Made by a program: the position numbers and the translations under genes. A stretch of 64,000 nt of DNA from Mytilisepta virgata (lineage: Eukaryota > Mollusca > Bivalvia > Mytilida > Mytilidae): positions 434,001 through 498,000 of the forward strand of contig JAPWFG010000015.1 in the NCBI GenBank assembly GCA_028015205.1, in the 5' to 3' direction. The notes beneath the pieces were generated by a model. The model did not search any database and was not told the DNA's origin. It saw nothing but the letters and a program-made list of their open reading frames with translations. Below, in pieces: positions 1 through 11,377 of the stretch; the stretch's first letter is position 1, and each line of letters starts with the position of its first letter.

Positions 1-327
1 CGATATTATGGAATAACTTACCACTGAATATTAAAATCTCTACAAGTTTGAAAACATTTAAAACAAAATGTTTTAAATATATTTTTGAAACTGACCCTTA
101 AAGAATATATCATGAACATTGAATGTATATTCTTTTTGTCTTTTGTGTTGACATTTGTTACAAACTATATATATTAATATCTGCATGCATAGATATGTTC
201 AAACTGTATGTAATTTTTGTTTTATATGTATGTATGTTTTGTTTGCTGAGGGCCTCAAGGAAGATTATTGTTAACTAATTGAGTTACCCTCTTGAAATAA
301 AGGTTATTATTATTATTATTATTATTT
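1..327 (+). mobile_element. 3' end of a non-LTR retrotransposon (CR1/L2/Crack-like)
   Basis: Positions 3-101 read as an open C-terminus starting LWNNLPLNIK and continuing with a Ser-Leu-Lys-Thr-Phe-Lys pattern. This is the usual ending of the reverse-transcriptase ORF in CR1/L2/Crack-type LINEs. The stop is at 99-101. About 200 bp of 3' UTR follow and end in a (TTA)n microsatellite tail at about 303-327, typical of these LINEs. The tail abuts Penelope-like coding sequence that is uninterrupted in unit B (34,436 onward), so this LINE appears to have inserted into the Penelope copy of unit A only. The 5' part lies outside the window. Confidence 0.7.
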
Positions 328-1004
328 GGGAATTTCTTACATCTCATCTATCCCAATGAGTTCGAAATTAAAGATACAAAGACACTGCCAAGTCTGCATC
401 TTATCTTGACTTTCTCCTCGAAATTGACACCAGAGGAAGGTTGAATACAAAACTTTACGACAAACGGGATGCCTTTGACTTTCCAATCGTCAACTTCCCA
501 TTTTTGAGCGGCAATATTCCAGAAGCGCCGGCGTATGGAGTATATATTTCACAACTCATACGTTTTCCAGAGCTTGTGACATATACATTGACTTCTTGGA
601 CAGAGCCCGGGTTCTGACAGAAAAGTTGCTCAGACGTTGCTCCTAAGCTGAAGTCATCCTTATTAAAGTTTTATGGGCGTCATCATGACTTTGTTGACAG
701 GTATGAAAAAACCGTTTCCCAAATGAAAATGGACCTGTTCCATTGACATTATCCCTTCCGCATATCGGATTTGACATGGACAAGATGGCGGGTGTCCTGC
801 AGGAAGCAGAGACTGCTTACTCTTCCGGAGCACCTGAGTTTACCCCCGGTTTTTTGTGGGGTCCATGTTGTTCATATGTTTTTAGTTTTTAATTGTAGTG
901 CAAGTATTGTTTTTGGTCTTGTCTTCGTTGTTCTCCGGAGTTTGTCAGTTGTTACGACTTTTCTCTCCTTCGAATATCCCTTTGGTATTTCGTGACTTTA
1001 CTTA
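328..1004 (+). pseudogene. Penelope-like element, 3' fragment of reverse transcriptase plus 3' UTR
   Basis: About 328-720 is homologous to the end of the Penelope-like RT at 34,436-34,866. It carries the conserved stretches LEIDTRGRLNTKLYDKRD and NIPEAPAYGVYISQLIR. The frame is lost after the RTxxx region (about 570) and a short piece is missing near 637. About 740-1,004 is the element's 3' UTR, and its end (TTGACTTTACTTA) is shared with the copies ending at 35,011 and, reversed, at 41,853. The copy retains about 128 bp of 3' UTR that the 34.8-kb copy has lost. It is a dead, truncated copy interrupted upstream by the LINE at 1-327. Confidence 0.8.
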
Positions 1005-3989
1005 GTTATGTATGAGAAATGGGATAACATTATATCAAACAGACTGATTACATCTCGTCGTTTGTTTTTGTCATCAATGAAGTTTAATTGTGTCTGTGTA
1101 CTTTTAAATATACATATACGTAAAGTCTGAATGCACTATAATGTACGACAAATGCAACATGTGGTTTATTTAAGGATTGATTTTAATTTTGTTTCCGTCT
1201 ATGAAGATATAAGCTCAATCACATGGTGCACGCTAACCCGACCAGCGTGTTATTTTAAAGAGTGCACCATATGCATTGAGGTTATTTCGAATAGACTGAA
1301 AACAAAATTATTGTCAATCCTTATAATTTAATTCCAACGGTTGTTTTGACGTCTTAAACTCCGGGATTCCCTTCAATGACGGAAAAGAAAATCTAGTCTA
1401 TGATATGATAGACGAAAAAGATTTGACCAATCATATGACGCGTTACATCAAATATTAAATTATATAGCAATATAATATTCACTGATTACCAATAAATTAA
1501 ATTCTATCAAGTACAAACAGAATGTAAAAAAAAATTAATGACGTAAACTAAAAAGTAAAAATTGCATCTCGAAAAAAAAGAAGAATAAAAAAGATTGATT
1601 TTATCTCGAAGGTATCTGTTGCTCTGAAAGGAGCGCTACCATATTGAAATATGGACACAGAAGTTCAATATGGTAATTATGCAAAACTGAAATCTGTTTC
1701 AAGACAAAAACGTACAAATCAATTAAAACACTGATATGCAGTCAACATCATAAAAACATTAAGGTATTTGGATGAATATCCAATTAAATTATTCATGGGA
1801 GAAACCATCTAAAACGTTTTGAAGGAAACATATCGTTTTCATTATTTGCCATAATTTAAACTACATTATCATTTTTCAATGTGGTCATGTTATATTTGAG
1901 TTCATATGGATTCCATCAAAATACATTAACTTAAACAAAGCTATTATTTATTGGTTGTTAGATCTACCAATATACAACGTTGAGATCGGTTGCCTTTTGT
2001 GTGTACTATTCAGTCGCTTGTTTACCTTAAATGCATAACTGTGAGGACAAACGGACAACGAGTGAAGTTATAAAGAAAGCACAAAATCAAACGTACATGT
2101 ATATAACCAAACAAACATTCAGAGATTACAACATGATCTTGAATGGTAGAAAACCACACCCGGGGTAAGTCCTGAACAGCGCATGAGTAATACATTAGCA
2201 GCTCTGTCAGCGATACATTATCATGTCAAAATCAATAAACTAAAAAGGTAACCGAGGTAAAGACATTCATGCGGCGAGATTAGACCAGTTTCTTGGAACT
2301 GAAAGATATGCCTGAGATCTTCATTTTTTATACTTTTTAAAAATGACTTAAATGAAATAAATTAACATATTTTATTAGAAATAATTTTAATGCAGATAAA
2401 TTATAATTATAAAAATATAAGCTTTGCCTCAGTTATATCGCACAAACAAGTTATAAATGAATAGGTCAAACATGATTGCGCATCTGTACTTTGATGGTTT
2501 TGCAATGTATTTGACAATTTTGTAGAAGTTACTTGACACCTAAAAAATTATAGTTATAAAATTATAAAAAAAATACTGTATTTTTATATGAAATAAAATC
2601 TGTCAAGGATGAAAAAGAAAGAAAACAAAACGTACTCGACTTAATTTTTTGAATACCAAAAATAATGTTGCATTTCCTTTATCTTATCGATAATGCTTCA
2701 ATAAATGAAATCAACGGCCTTAAAATAGAAATCTTCAAGGTATAATCTGAAAATTAATATTTTTTAAAAACTTATATCCTTACCTCTATAAGCATGGCTT
2801 ATCAAAATACTGTTGATGAATATTACTGTAATAATCCTAATCATTTTGTCGCATATATGCAAGTAAAACAAGCACTCGATACTCTGATTTTGAATGTACA
2901 AATATATTTTTGATTTTAAAATTTAATGCATTTAGATGAATGGCAGAAATGCATTTGCTCTCAGAAATACAATTAGCATTATATATCCAATAAAGTGTTA
3001 TATATTATTAATATGTAGTTATATCTTTCATCTCATTGGACTAATATCTCAAAGCCAGTACAGCCTTGAATCACAAGTTTAGTTTTTCTAAAGTTTTGCC
3101 TAATAAAACGTCACGTGGTACGTTATTCTTTACCTCCGTCGTAAAGAGCGATCGATCTCGAAAAAGTCGTATTCACTGGTAGTTGACATAACATCTACAG
3201 ATTCTACTCTTTGTTGTATCAGTACTGATAGTTGAAATACATATAGTTGTCAAAAATTCATCACTCTCTAGGAGGAATATTTGTTTCACTTGATGGGATC
3301 AGTAGATTACAAATAGGGTCGGAAGCTTTTTCCTGCTATTAAATGGATGGTGTTTCATAACTTTTTACACTCTCAACTTTTCCATCCATCCAAGTCAGCA
3401 ACTTCTGTTTGCTGCATGTTTTTCATAATTGACCCAATCTTATTTTTTCCAAAACGTTGTTTTGAGTACGCACGGCATTTTAATATTCTTAAAGTGTGAA
3501 AAGATGGTTGAAAAAGATAATTCATTGATTATGAAAACAAAGAAATTATTCACACCATAATGTAGATTAATACACGGTTGTTATAACTAATTGCTGAATG
3601 TATGGATTCTTGAAAAAAAAATCAGTTTGGTTAATATGCTGACAAAAAACATAACAATATTTCGAGTGGCATTTATAATAAAGGATTCCCAATTTAATTG
3701 GTAAGTGCAACTAAATTAGCTAAGTGTCAGGGAAAATGCTAATAGAGCCCCCTTAGAAAATAGATGGTCAGCAATCATTGTGTCGTATTGTGAACATGAC
3801 TTAATTTATTCGATTTAAAAATATTATAGCTAATTAAGGACACGTTCAGGTTGTCATTTCGTAATAAAAAGCTATATGTAAAACTAATTGTACGGTACTA
3901 AATTACTTATTCTAATATAATCTGCTTTAAATGCACATCCATGGTAAAATATGGATATTTTACTTCCAACGTCACAGACGTCTGACGGC
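1005..3989. other. AT-rich intergenic DNA, unit A, no gene seen
   Basis: No credible coding region or RNA gene was recognised. The stretch aligns closely with 35,012-38,009 in unit B, with scattered substitutions and short indels. A perfect 12-bp inverted repeat (TACCATATTGAA at 1,637-1,648, reverse complement at 1,664-1,675, 15-bp loop) is conserved in B. A second imperfect inverted repeat (ATGGTGCAC near 1,222, GTGCACCAT near 1,261) is present in A. Confidence 0.6.
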
Positions 3990-4640
3990 ATGTTTGGTGG
4001 ACGTTTTTTCCATCAGACTATTTACATTCTTATGGGAACTAATTGAGTGCCATTACTGACTAACTTGTTCCTTTACTCCGACTTCCTTGACGGGCGTCTT
4101 AAGGAAAAACAGAAGAAGTTCATAAGGTTAGCTCGTACCTTTAATTTCAGTTTCCGCTATATAGATTGTTTTTGGAAATTTCTTACATGTCATCTATCTC
4201 AATGAGCTCGAAATTGAGGATACCACAGAGGAAGTCTGAATACAAAACTTTAGGACAAACAGGATGAATTTGACTTTCCAATCGTCAACTTCCCATTTTT
4301 AGTGTCAACATTCCAGAACCACCGGTGTTGATACCTCATACTTTATTCCAGAGCTTGTGACACATACATTGACTTCCTGGACAGAGCCAGGCTCCTGACA
4401 GAAGATTACTCAGACAGGGGTATGTTGATCCTAAGTTGCAGTCATCCTAATTAAAGTGTTATGGACGTCATCATGACTTGGTTGACAGGTATGACAAAAC
4501 CGTTTCCCAAATGAAAATGGGCATGTTCCATTGATGTTGTCCCTTCCTCATACAGGATTTGACAGGGTACCATGGCGTATGTCCTGCAGGAAGCAGAGAC
4601 TGCTTACTCTTCCGGAGCACCTGGGTCTACCCGCCTTTAT
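3990..4640 (+). pseudogene. Decayed Penelope-like element fragment (unit A)
   Basis: Degenerate DNA similarity to the Penelope-like RT at 34,240-34,860 is visible. It covers the IPMGTN motif-B region (near 4,027), the DFLDG(L)KEKQKK segment, the FNFSFRYID part of motif C (near 4,140), the LEI..T segment, the RARLLTEK segment and the start of the 3' UTR. Several internal deletions, including loss of the second Asp of YIDD, make it non-functional. The same fossil with the same gaps is at 38,010-38,660, so it predates the segmental duplication. Confidence 0.75.
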
Positions 4641-5019
4641 CCGTGGTAAAATTTAGATATATTGAAGCCACAGTGAATTATTTCTCAAGCATTTTGATCT
4701 TGAAAGGTCATTACTGTCTTGACATTAACAATGTTTGAGATTTACGAAAGTTTCAAGCTAAGAAAATCAAAACAAGATGTATTGCTTTTCAGTCATTCAA
4801 GACTGTTTTAGATCATTTATAACAGTAAAGAATGTTTATGCAATGTTGAACTTTAATGTTTTGAACTAGTCTAAACTTTGTTTTACTTCTCTTGGTTGAT
4901 TGGAAGACATCATCTCTTGATTTAATCTTGTTATCTTATCAAGTTGTTTTTCCTCGAAAATAATTCAGAAAAAAAATAATAATTAACAATACCAGAATGG
5001 GCAATTTATATTTTGGTCT
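4641..5019. other. Intergenic DNA, no feature seen
   Basis: AT-rich sequence shared with 38,661-39,025 in unit B. No coding or structural signal was recognised. Confidence 0.5.
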
Positions 5020-5185
5020 AATGGTCTAATTGTTCAACAAACAATCGGCATTCCAATGGGAACCAGCTGTGCTCCTCATATGAAGCGGACTTCATTCAAG
5101 GGCTACTACGTGAAAACAAAAAGAAATAGCCCAATCCTTTAATTTCACTTTTCGTTATATAGAAGACATTTTAAACTTACATTGA
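5020..5185 (+). pseudogene. Short Penelope-like RT remnant (unit A)
   Basis: The segment resembles Penelope-like RT motif B (VQQTIGIPMGT..CAP) followed by EADF.QGLLREN.KK and a degraded motif C (FRYIED). The protein pattern differs from the 34-kb family, so this is probably a second, older Penelope-like family. It is shared with 39,030-39,190 and predates the duplication. It is frameshifted and too short to be functional. Confidence 0.65.
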
Positions 5186-6877
5186 CAGTCCAGTGTCTGC
5201 AATTCCATCAAATATGACTCTTTTTGATAAGGATTTTTTCAAATTTATTCCGGTGGGGGGAGGGGTCATCTTTGTATATGCCCTAAAAATGAGCAATCTA
5301 AGTTTGGTTTGGGTACTGGTCATTTTCAGAGTATACTTTGCAGGTCTTTACCACTTGTAGGTGTAATTTTCTATGATACTGTATGTTTTGAGAAATTATC
5401 AAACGTTATTGTTTTTTTTTTAAATTATAATTTAAAATGTTTGTTTTTATTACAGCTCTTAATCCTATTTTCAGATTTGTTTTAACTTTGTGAAAATAAT
5501 TTCTTATTACTACAGAAGAAAATATCATCCAGTAAAAATAAACATTACATCCAACATTACATTATAATACACATTTTTATATTCATTTCATAACACTAAT
5601 TTTTTATTATTTTAAAATGCAATACTTTTCTGCTGATTGCTTCAGATAATCCAGGTAGGTGATTTTTGTTCATTTTATTTCAGAAAAGTAAAAGAAAATA
5701 AACATAAATAGTTTACTAAAAAAAAAAAAAAAAAAAAAAATGACAAATAAATAAATGTGAAATTTTTTTAAATCTAAACCTTGTGTTCCAAGAATGTGAT
5801 TCAATATTAAAAATATAATTTTCAATAATCACATTTATTATGATTTATTAGTATTAAAATTTATTATGAATATTAACGAATAATTGTTTCCTAATATTAA
5901 AAAAAACACTTAACCCCATTACATTCTTCTTCTACAACTAGGACCATGTATTTTCAGTGGCTAATTTATATTTGTTTACTTAGATCTCTGCTTACTTTGG
6001 TTGAATTTTTGACAACATGCTTAAAGTGACAAGTGGCAATTTGGTTCTTATTATGTGGTGGGTTTAAGAGGGTTGTGCCTCTATTGAGGCCACATGTGAC
6101 CATAAGATATGATTTTCCCCCTTTTTCAATTCTATGCAATATTGTCTCCTTAAACATTTTCCCATATAATTATTGGTGTTATATTCCTCAAAATCTTACT
6201 ATTATGTACTAGTCAAATAAAAAGCCTTTGTTTGCGCAGGCACTTTAAGTAGGAATCTCCTTTTTTACTTTTGAATAGATATAATATAAGGCGTACATCA
6301 TTGGATTATATAATAGTATATGTTCCTCTCAGTATTGTGAATAATTTCAACCAAAGAAAAAAAAATATAAAATTAAAAATAAGCATACAGCCACTATTTA
6401 TAATATAATACTATATGCACATCTTGGTAATGGATAATTAAGTGGGCTCATTTAATATGAAGGGTTTGTGATAAAAAGCTGTATAATTACAAATTTCCGA
6501 TCTTATCTCTACAGTTAAAGCAGAAAATATCATTCTCATCGACGCTTACATTTTTTTCAAATCATGATTTTTCCACTTGCCTTGCACATACCGAAATAAT
6601 TTCAATGTTATTAAATGAACATTAAAATAAGTATTATTAAGAGAATCAACGTACGTTTGAAGATGGAAATTTAATCTTATTTTGTAGAAAAATGGATTTA
6701 AACTGTAAAAAGTGAAAAACTTTCTAAATTTCCGAAGTGCTCACTCCAGTTTTCATTTAATACATGTAGCTTGTTATCACAAAAATGACTAGCTGGATAT
6801 TTCTAAGCACAATGCGGTATTTAACAATATTTCAAAACGATTGTTAACCTTCGAGTATTAAAAGACCTAAATTGACC
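5186..6877. other. Intergenic DNA including a block found only in unit A
   Basis: No gene was recognised. About 5,513-6,189 has no counterpart in unit B, where a LINE tail (39,505-39,650) sits at the equivalent position. The A-only block holds a run of about 22 A residues at 5,718-5,740. On both sides of the block the A and B units align. Confidence 0.55.
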
Positions 6878-7147
6878 ATTTTCCTTGACACTTACCAAGC
6901 AACATTGTATGCTTTGCACACCACTTTCCTTGACACTTACCAAGCAACATTGTATGCTTTGCACACCATTTTCCTTGACACTTACCAAGCAACATTGTAT
7001 GCTTTGCACACCACTTTCCTTGACACTTACCAAGCAACATTGTATGCTTTGCACACCACTTTCCTTGACACTTACCAAGCAACATTGTATGCTTTGCACA
7101 CCATTTTCCTTGACACTTACCAAGCAACATTGTATGCTTTGCACACA
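6878..7147. repeat. 45-bp minisatellite, six units
   Basis: The core CCTTGACACTTACCAAGCAA recurs at 6,883, 6,928, 6,973, 7,018, 7,063 and 7,108, an exact 45-bp period. The only recurring difference is CCATTTTCC versus CCACTTTCC at the unit junction. Because 45 is a multiple of three and the unit lacks stops in several frames, long spurious open frames of 94-107 codons appear on both strands. None should be read as a gene. Unit B has a single diverged copy at about 40,250-40,297. Confidence 0.97.
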
Positions 7148-8261
7148 GCAATTACATTGTAACCTCCTGCGTTCAGACTGTTAAACAATTTTCTGAGTTA
7201 ATTTTACAAAGTGAAGATTGGTAAAAGACCAATGTTGAAGTGATTGACGTCATAAGAATGGTTTAATTCAGCTTAACTAAATCATGTCATAATATGTCAC
7301 GTTTTGCAGTGTATCTTGTTACTTCTAATGTACATTTTGAACGCTCACTAACCCCCCGTGTAAAATATAAACAAATAAATTGCCTACCCATGTTGAAATA
7401 AACATAGAGCATGCCGCTAATGAATTATTTCTTAATTTTTAGACAATATGAAAGGATTGTTGGCGCGTAACTTTTGGAAAATATGACGTCATAAATACTA
7501 TGAACCAGAACACGTTGAATGTGAGGACAAGTACCAGGAGATGACTTTATTGTAGTAGCATTATACAGAAAAAGATATTCGACACCCTTCTTGACTTAGT
7601 AAAACGGACAGATTATAATAAATTCTTTGTTTGAAACGAGATTCACAATTATCATTGAGAACAGAGTGTTCAATTTACGTTAAATTGAAATGTTTGAATA
7701 TAAAGTCTTGTATTTTCAATATTTATGAAATAAAGTACTTTGCAAATGACATTGAAGTTTAAATTGTTGTCAAACATTGTTTACCTTAACTGATGTATCA
7801 GTTGTGCCAATTTGAGAATAATCATGTTAGATTACATGCATAAGACAGATGTGTATCGTACTAGGAGCAAGAAATGCTGACTTTTTCTAGAATAGCCGGG
7901 TTTGTGACTTGTAATATGGGATTTTGCTTTATCCCTATTGATCACGTGTAATGTTTGTTGTTGGAAAGCGTAATTTGGCCTCTTTGTGAAAATATCATAT
8001 ATATTAATCACCTGTGTGGGTGTGGTATCTGTCTATGCATGACCACATCGACGATTTATGAATACCATGCAGGGATGAAGAAATAAAACAAAAATTTCAT
8101 ATAAATTGTGTTTGTTTCCCCAAGAAATAATACCTAAGTCCGGTAGGCCGACATAATAAGGTTGTTTAATTTGCAATACGATTTCATAAGGTCCTGTAAG
8201 GCCGGCATTCGGATAGGGCAGATGACTTAACAGCCAATTGAAAACAATTTAACAAAATCTA
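7148..8261. other. Intergenic DNA, no gene seen
   Basis: AT-rich sequence aligned with 40,298-40,874 and 43,913-44,431. In unit B it is split near position 7,742 by the 3-kb insertion. Two related short motifs (AAGTCCGGTAGGCCGACA near 8,132 and AGGTCCTGTAAGGCCGGCAT near 8,189) form an imperfect direct repeat. Nothing else was recognised. Confidence 0.5.
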
Positions 8262-8496
8262 AAATACTAAGGGTTCATTCCTTGTATTGCACATGGTAGA
8301 TCTCCTTAGCTGACATTTGGCTTCCTATTTCGGTATTTTTGGTGAGTACTTCTTGTTTAATATAAGTTTGGTTTTTTGGTCTTCCAAAAGTTTCGGTTTT
8401 AATGCTGCAGATGAGAGGTAACTCCTTGAAATGCGTCGTATACAACATAGTATAAATTTACTATATTTAATATTAGTATACTTGGATTGTTATTTT
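8262..8496 (+). repeat. Interspersed repeat family R, copy 1 in unit A
   Basis: About 235 bp, beginning with AAATACTAAGGGTTCATTCC and ending with GGATTGTTATTTT. The same sequence recurs at 8,581-8,877, 44,432-44,666, 44,716-44,997 and, inverted, at 23,117-23,411 and 51,913-52,115. The ends near GGATTGTTATT agree while the other ends differ, which suggests 5'-truncated retroposition. No terminal inverted repeats were seen. It is followed by a GC-richer stretch (CTGGTGGACCCTAGGTCCCC). Confidence 0.85.
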
Positions 8497-8580
8497 GAAA
8501 CTCCTGGGATGATGCCTCTGCTGGTGGACCCTAGGTCCCCGAGGGTATTTGCCAACCCAGTCGTCAGACTTGTCTGACAT

Positions 8581-8877
8581 GATTATTCATTGATTTGTTA
8601 CAGAAATTACCAGTATTTAGCAAAATTCAAAAATAATAGAAATACTAAGGGTTCATTCCTTGTATTGCACATGGTAGATCTCCTTAGCTGAAATTTGGCT
8701 TCCTATTTCGGTATTTTGGTTGAGTACTTCTTGTTTAATATAAGTTTGGTTTTTTGGTCTTCCAAAAGTTTCGGTTTTAATGCTGCTGATGAGAGGTAAC
8801 TCCTTGAAATGCGTCGTATACAACATAGTATAAATTTACTATATCTAATATTAGTATCTTTGGATTGTTATTTTTTT
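8581..8877 (+). repeat. Interspersed repeat family R, copy 2 in unit A
   Basis: A longer copy of the R family. It includes about 60 extra bases upstream (GATTATTCATTGATTTGTTA and following) that are also present in the inverted copy at 23,117-23,411. It ends GGATTGTTATTTTTTT. With copy 1 it forms a direct repeat pair about 375 bp apart. The pair is retained in unit B, so both insertions predate the duplication. Confidence 0.85.
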
Positions 8878-9295
8878 AACAAAATAAAACTGCACAATAT
8901 CTTTTAGAATGCTTCCTGTAAATCAATATCTCTTCATCTAATCTCACTTATGTTCTTTATTAAGAGTGAAAGACAAATGTTTCATTTTCTTTGGTCATTC
9001 CGTGAAATTAAATTTCATCTTTTTATTATGAAAATATTTGTGCCGATTACTAACTAGTTTGTCTTATTTTGTTTCGAAGTGAAATATCTAGTTAATTTTA
9101 CTGCCCATTTATATTTATTTCCCTTGTCACTGTCACTGGTGAAACCATTCGCTGACAACATTCTGTACTGGTTTTAATACATTCTTGTCAAAATCCAGAA
9201 GTTTGTATACGTAATTAGTAGTTTTTTTATATTGTTTATGAATATTGAGTATATTTCTCATTTCAGGTATATTGTGGTTTCAGTTGAATAAGCAA
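8878..9295. other. Intergenic DNA, no gene seen
   Basis: AT-rich and shared with 44,998-45,372. Unit B lacks about 44 bp here (near A 9,064-9,107), with short matching bases at the break. No other feature was recognised. Confidence 0.5.
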
Positions 9296-9537
9296 CAAAA
9301 TGGATAGCAGGAAAGGTGACACATACTCCATGTTAAAGGTTAATAAACAACAAAATGGATAGCAGGAAAGGTGACACATACACCATGTTAAAGGTTAATA
9401 AACAACAAAATGGATAGCAGGAAAGGTGACACATACTCCATGTTAAAGGTTAATAAACTACAAAATGGATAGCAGGAAAGTTGACACATACTCCGTGTTG
9501 AAGGTTAATAAACTACAAAATGGATAGCAGGAAAGGT
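9296..9537. repeat. 55-bp minisatellite, about 4.4 units (unit A)
   Basis: CAAAATGGATAGCAGGAAAG recurs at 9,296, 9,351, 9,406, 9,461 and 9,516, an exact 55-bp period, with the last unit partial. Units differ by a few substitutions. Unit B has the same five starts at 45,373, 45,428, 45,483, 45,538 and 45,593. The array therefore formed before the duplication and has not changed in copy number. Because 55 is not a multiple of three, it is not a coding repeat. Confidence 0.95.
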
Positions 9538-11046
9538 CGTCAATAGCATATCAACCAATTAATGCCATACCATCGACAGACCCTCAGACAAAACTAACAT
9601 AAAAGATCAAAAAGCACAAACATGACATCTTTTGGTAAGTTTTGAATTCTTCTGTATTGTTGTCTCATTTTATAAAACTTTACCATTGTAAGTTTTTAGA
9701 ATCATTTTCAATCATTGAATTACCGATGATCTACGATCGTAAATTTCAGAATTTGTTCAATAATTAGATTTCCATGAGGTTTATATTATATTTATTTGCA
9801 TATGCGTGGATATGTGAGAAAGAGGTAAGTAAATTTGTAGATACTTGGTTCCATTGTAAATAGAAACAGTAACATTAAGACAAAGAACAGCAATAGAAAA
9901 TAATTAAACAATATATCCCTCCTTTCATATTATAGAAAACCTGTACTTTCTCGTTAAATTGATCAATGTGAAAGATCAATTGGAAATCCCGCGCCCCTTG
10001 AGAAGGAGTTTATCCAATAGTGGACTTATTTGTATTTGGTAATAGGATTTGTTATTTGAAATATGTATGACAAGTGTTTTCGAACCTGTTTGATACTGTC
10101 ATAACATTATTACATGATAACATGGCCATGGCATTACGCTTTGTTTTCTATCGAAATCAATATATCTAAACTAAAATCACTTAAGTTCATTTGTAATAAT
10201 GAAAGTTACAAAAATTCATTATATTAATTATAAATGAGTTGAAAGTCATTCTTTATACCTGAATATTAATCTCCAAGGATAGAACAATACCTCATTCTCA
10301 AAGACAAGTCAATAAAAATATTCCTCGATTTTGTTCTAAAAATTTATGTTCTAATTAATTATTAATCTTTTACATAGTTTTTATTTCATTGACGTATTTT
10401 AATATGTTTATTGTCATTTTTTCTATCATTATCTATTGTGATCAGCACTCACTGTAATATTTTTGTTAAAATGTTTTAGTGTCTCTTTTACAGTTATAGT
10501 ACTCTCCTTTGTTAGAATATTTTATACAAATACACATCAACCTGTTTGTTAAAGTGCAAGGACAAATCAAGAGAAACAATAATCAGTTACCTCCCTTCAA
10601 TAAGTTGACCATAGAGACTGAAGGTGACTAGCCATGGTATGGGGTATGTTAGTTCAGCGATTACGGTTTAATATGGGTGGCCATTCGGGCAAAAATTACA
10701 AAATTTCATATAAAAGACAAAACAATATAAAAAAGATTAAAAATTACAGAGGTAACTCTAAGCTGAGTTTGAATTCCTGTTTGTTTTTATTATTTTGGGT
10801 TTTATGGTTGTGCTTATTAATTCATCATTATATCTTTAACCAGATTTCTTTCATTTTGATCTCGAGTACTACTGATGAGTTGTCAGTCAACAAAATGGCC
10901 ATACAGTGCATTAAATTTATTTTGGTATTTTGTAATGCAATATTTTATTAATATAAAAGCCAAAACTGCCATTGAAATTAAAAAGGTCAATTAAAAATCA
11001 ATAGCGTACAAAAGATAGTTTCACAGAAAGAACAAAAATACACAAA
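9538..11046. other. Intergenic DNA, one doubtful small reading frame
   Basis: No convincing gene was seen. A 105-codon open frame at 10,634-10,951 (+) would encode a basic N-terminus and a hydrophobic segment (LFLLFWVLWLCLLI). Its counterpart at 46,485-46,802 differs at three bases, all of which change the residue, so there is no sign of protein-level constraint. About 215 bp near 10,127-10,342 are missing from unit B. Confidence 0.5.
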
Positions 11047-11377
11047 TGATTGATTGATTGATTAAATATTGTTAAACGCCGAGTTGGCGATATTACAGCC
11101 AATATCACGGCGAGAACTAATATGAAGTGGAATGGAGCTGATTAAAATTAAATATAGCATCTAAAACCAATAGACTATTTACAAATAGAATAAATTCCAG
11201 TATAAACAATAAAATACATATATGACAAAAAGTAACAAAAAATTTCCAATATCACAGACATGCAAAATATCACAGAAAAGCTATCAGACAAATACAATCA
11301 ATAAATTAATATAATACAAAACAATAACAAATTAAAATTCTGGTTAAGGACTATAACCAGGAATACAGTCAGACAGA

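Noticed and set aside
771..995. 74-codon plus-strand frame
   Set aside because: It lies in the 3' UTR of the Penelope-like element and is not kept in the other copies.
6872..7162. CRISPR-like regular repeats
   Set aside because: Units are contiguous, without unique spacers, in eukaryotic DNA; a simple minisatellite.
6821..7184. Four overlapping 94-107-codon repeat-protein frames on both strands
   Set aside because: They are produced by the 45-bp array, whose length is a multiple of three. There are no splice or start signals, and the array shrinks to one unit in B.
10634..10951. 105-codon plus-strand frame with a hydrophobic segment
   Set aside because: Conserved only through the segmental duplication. 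All three base differences from the B copy change the residue, and no family was recognised.
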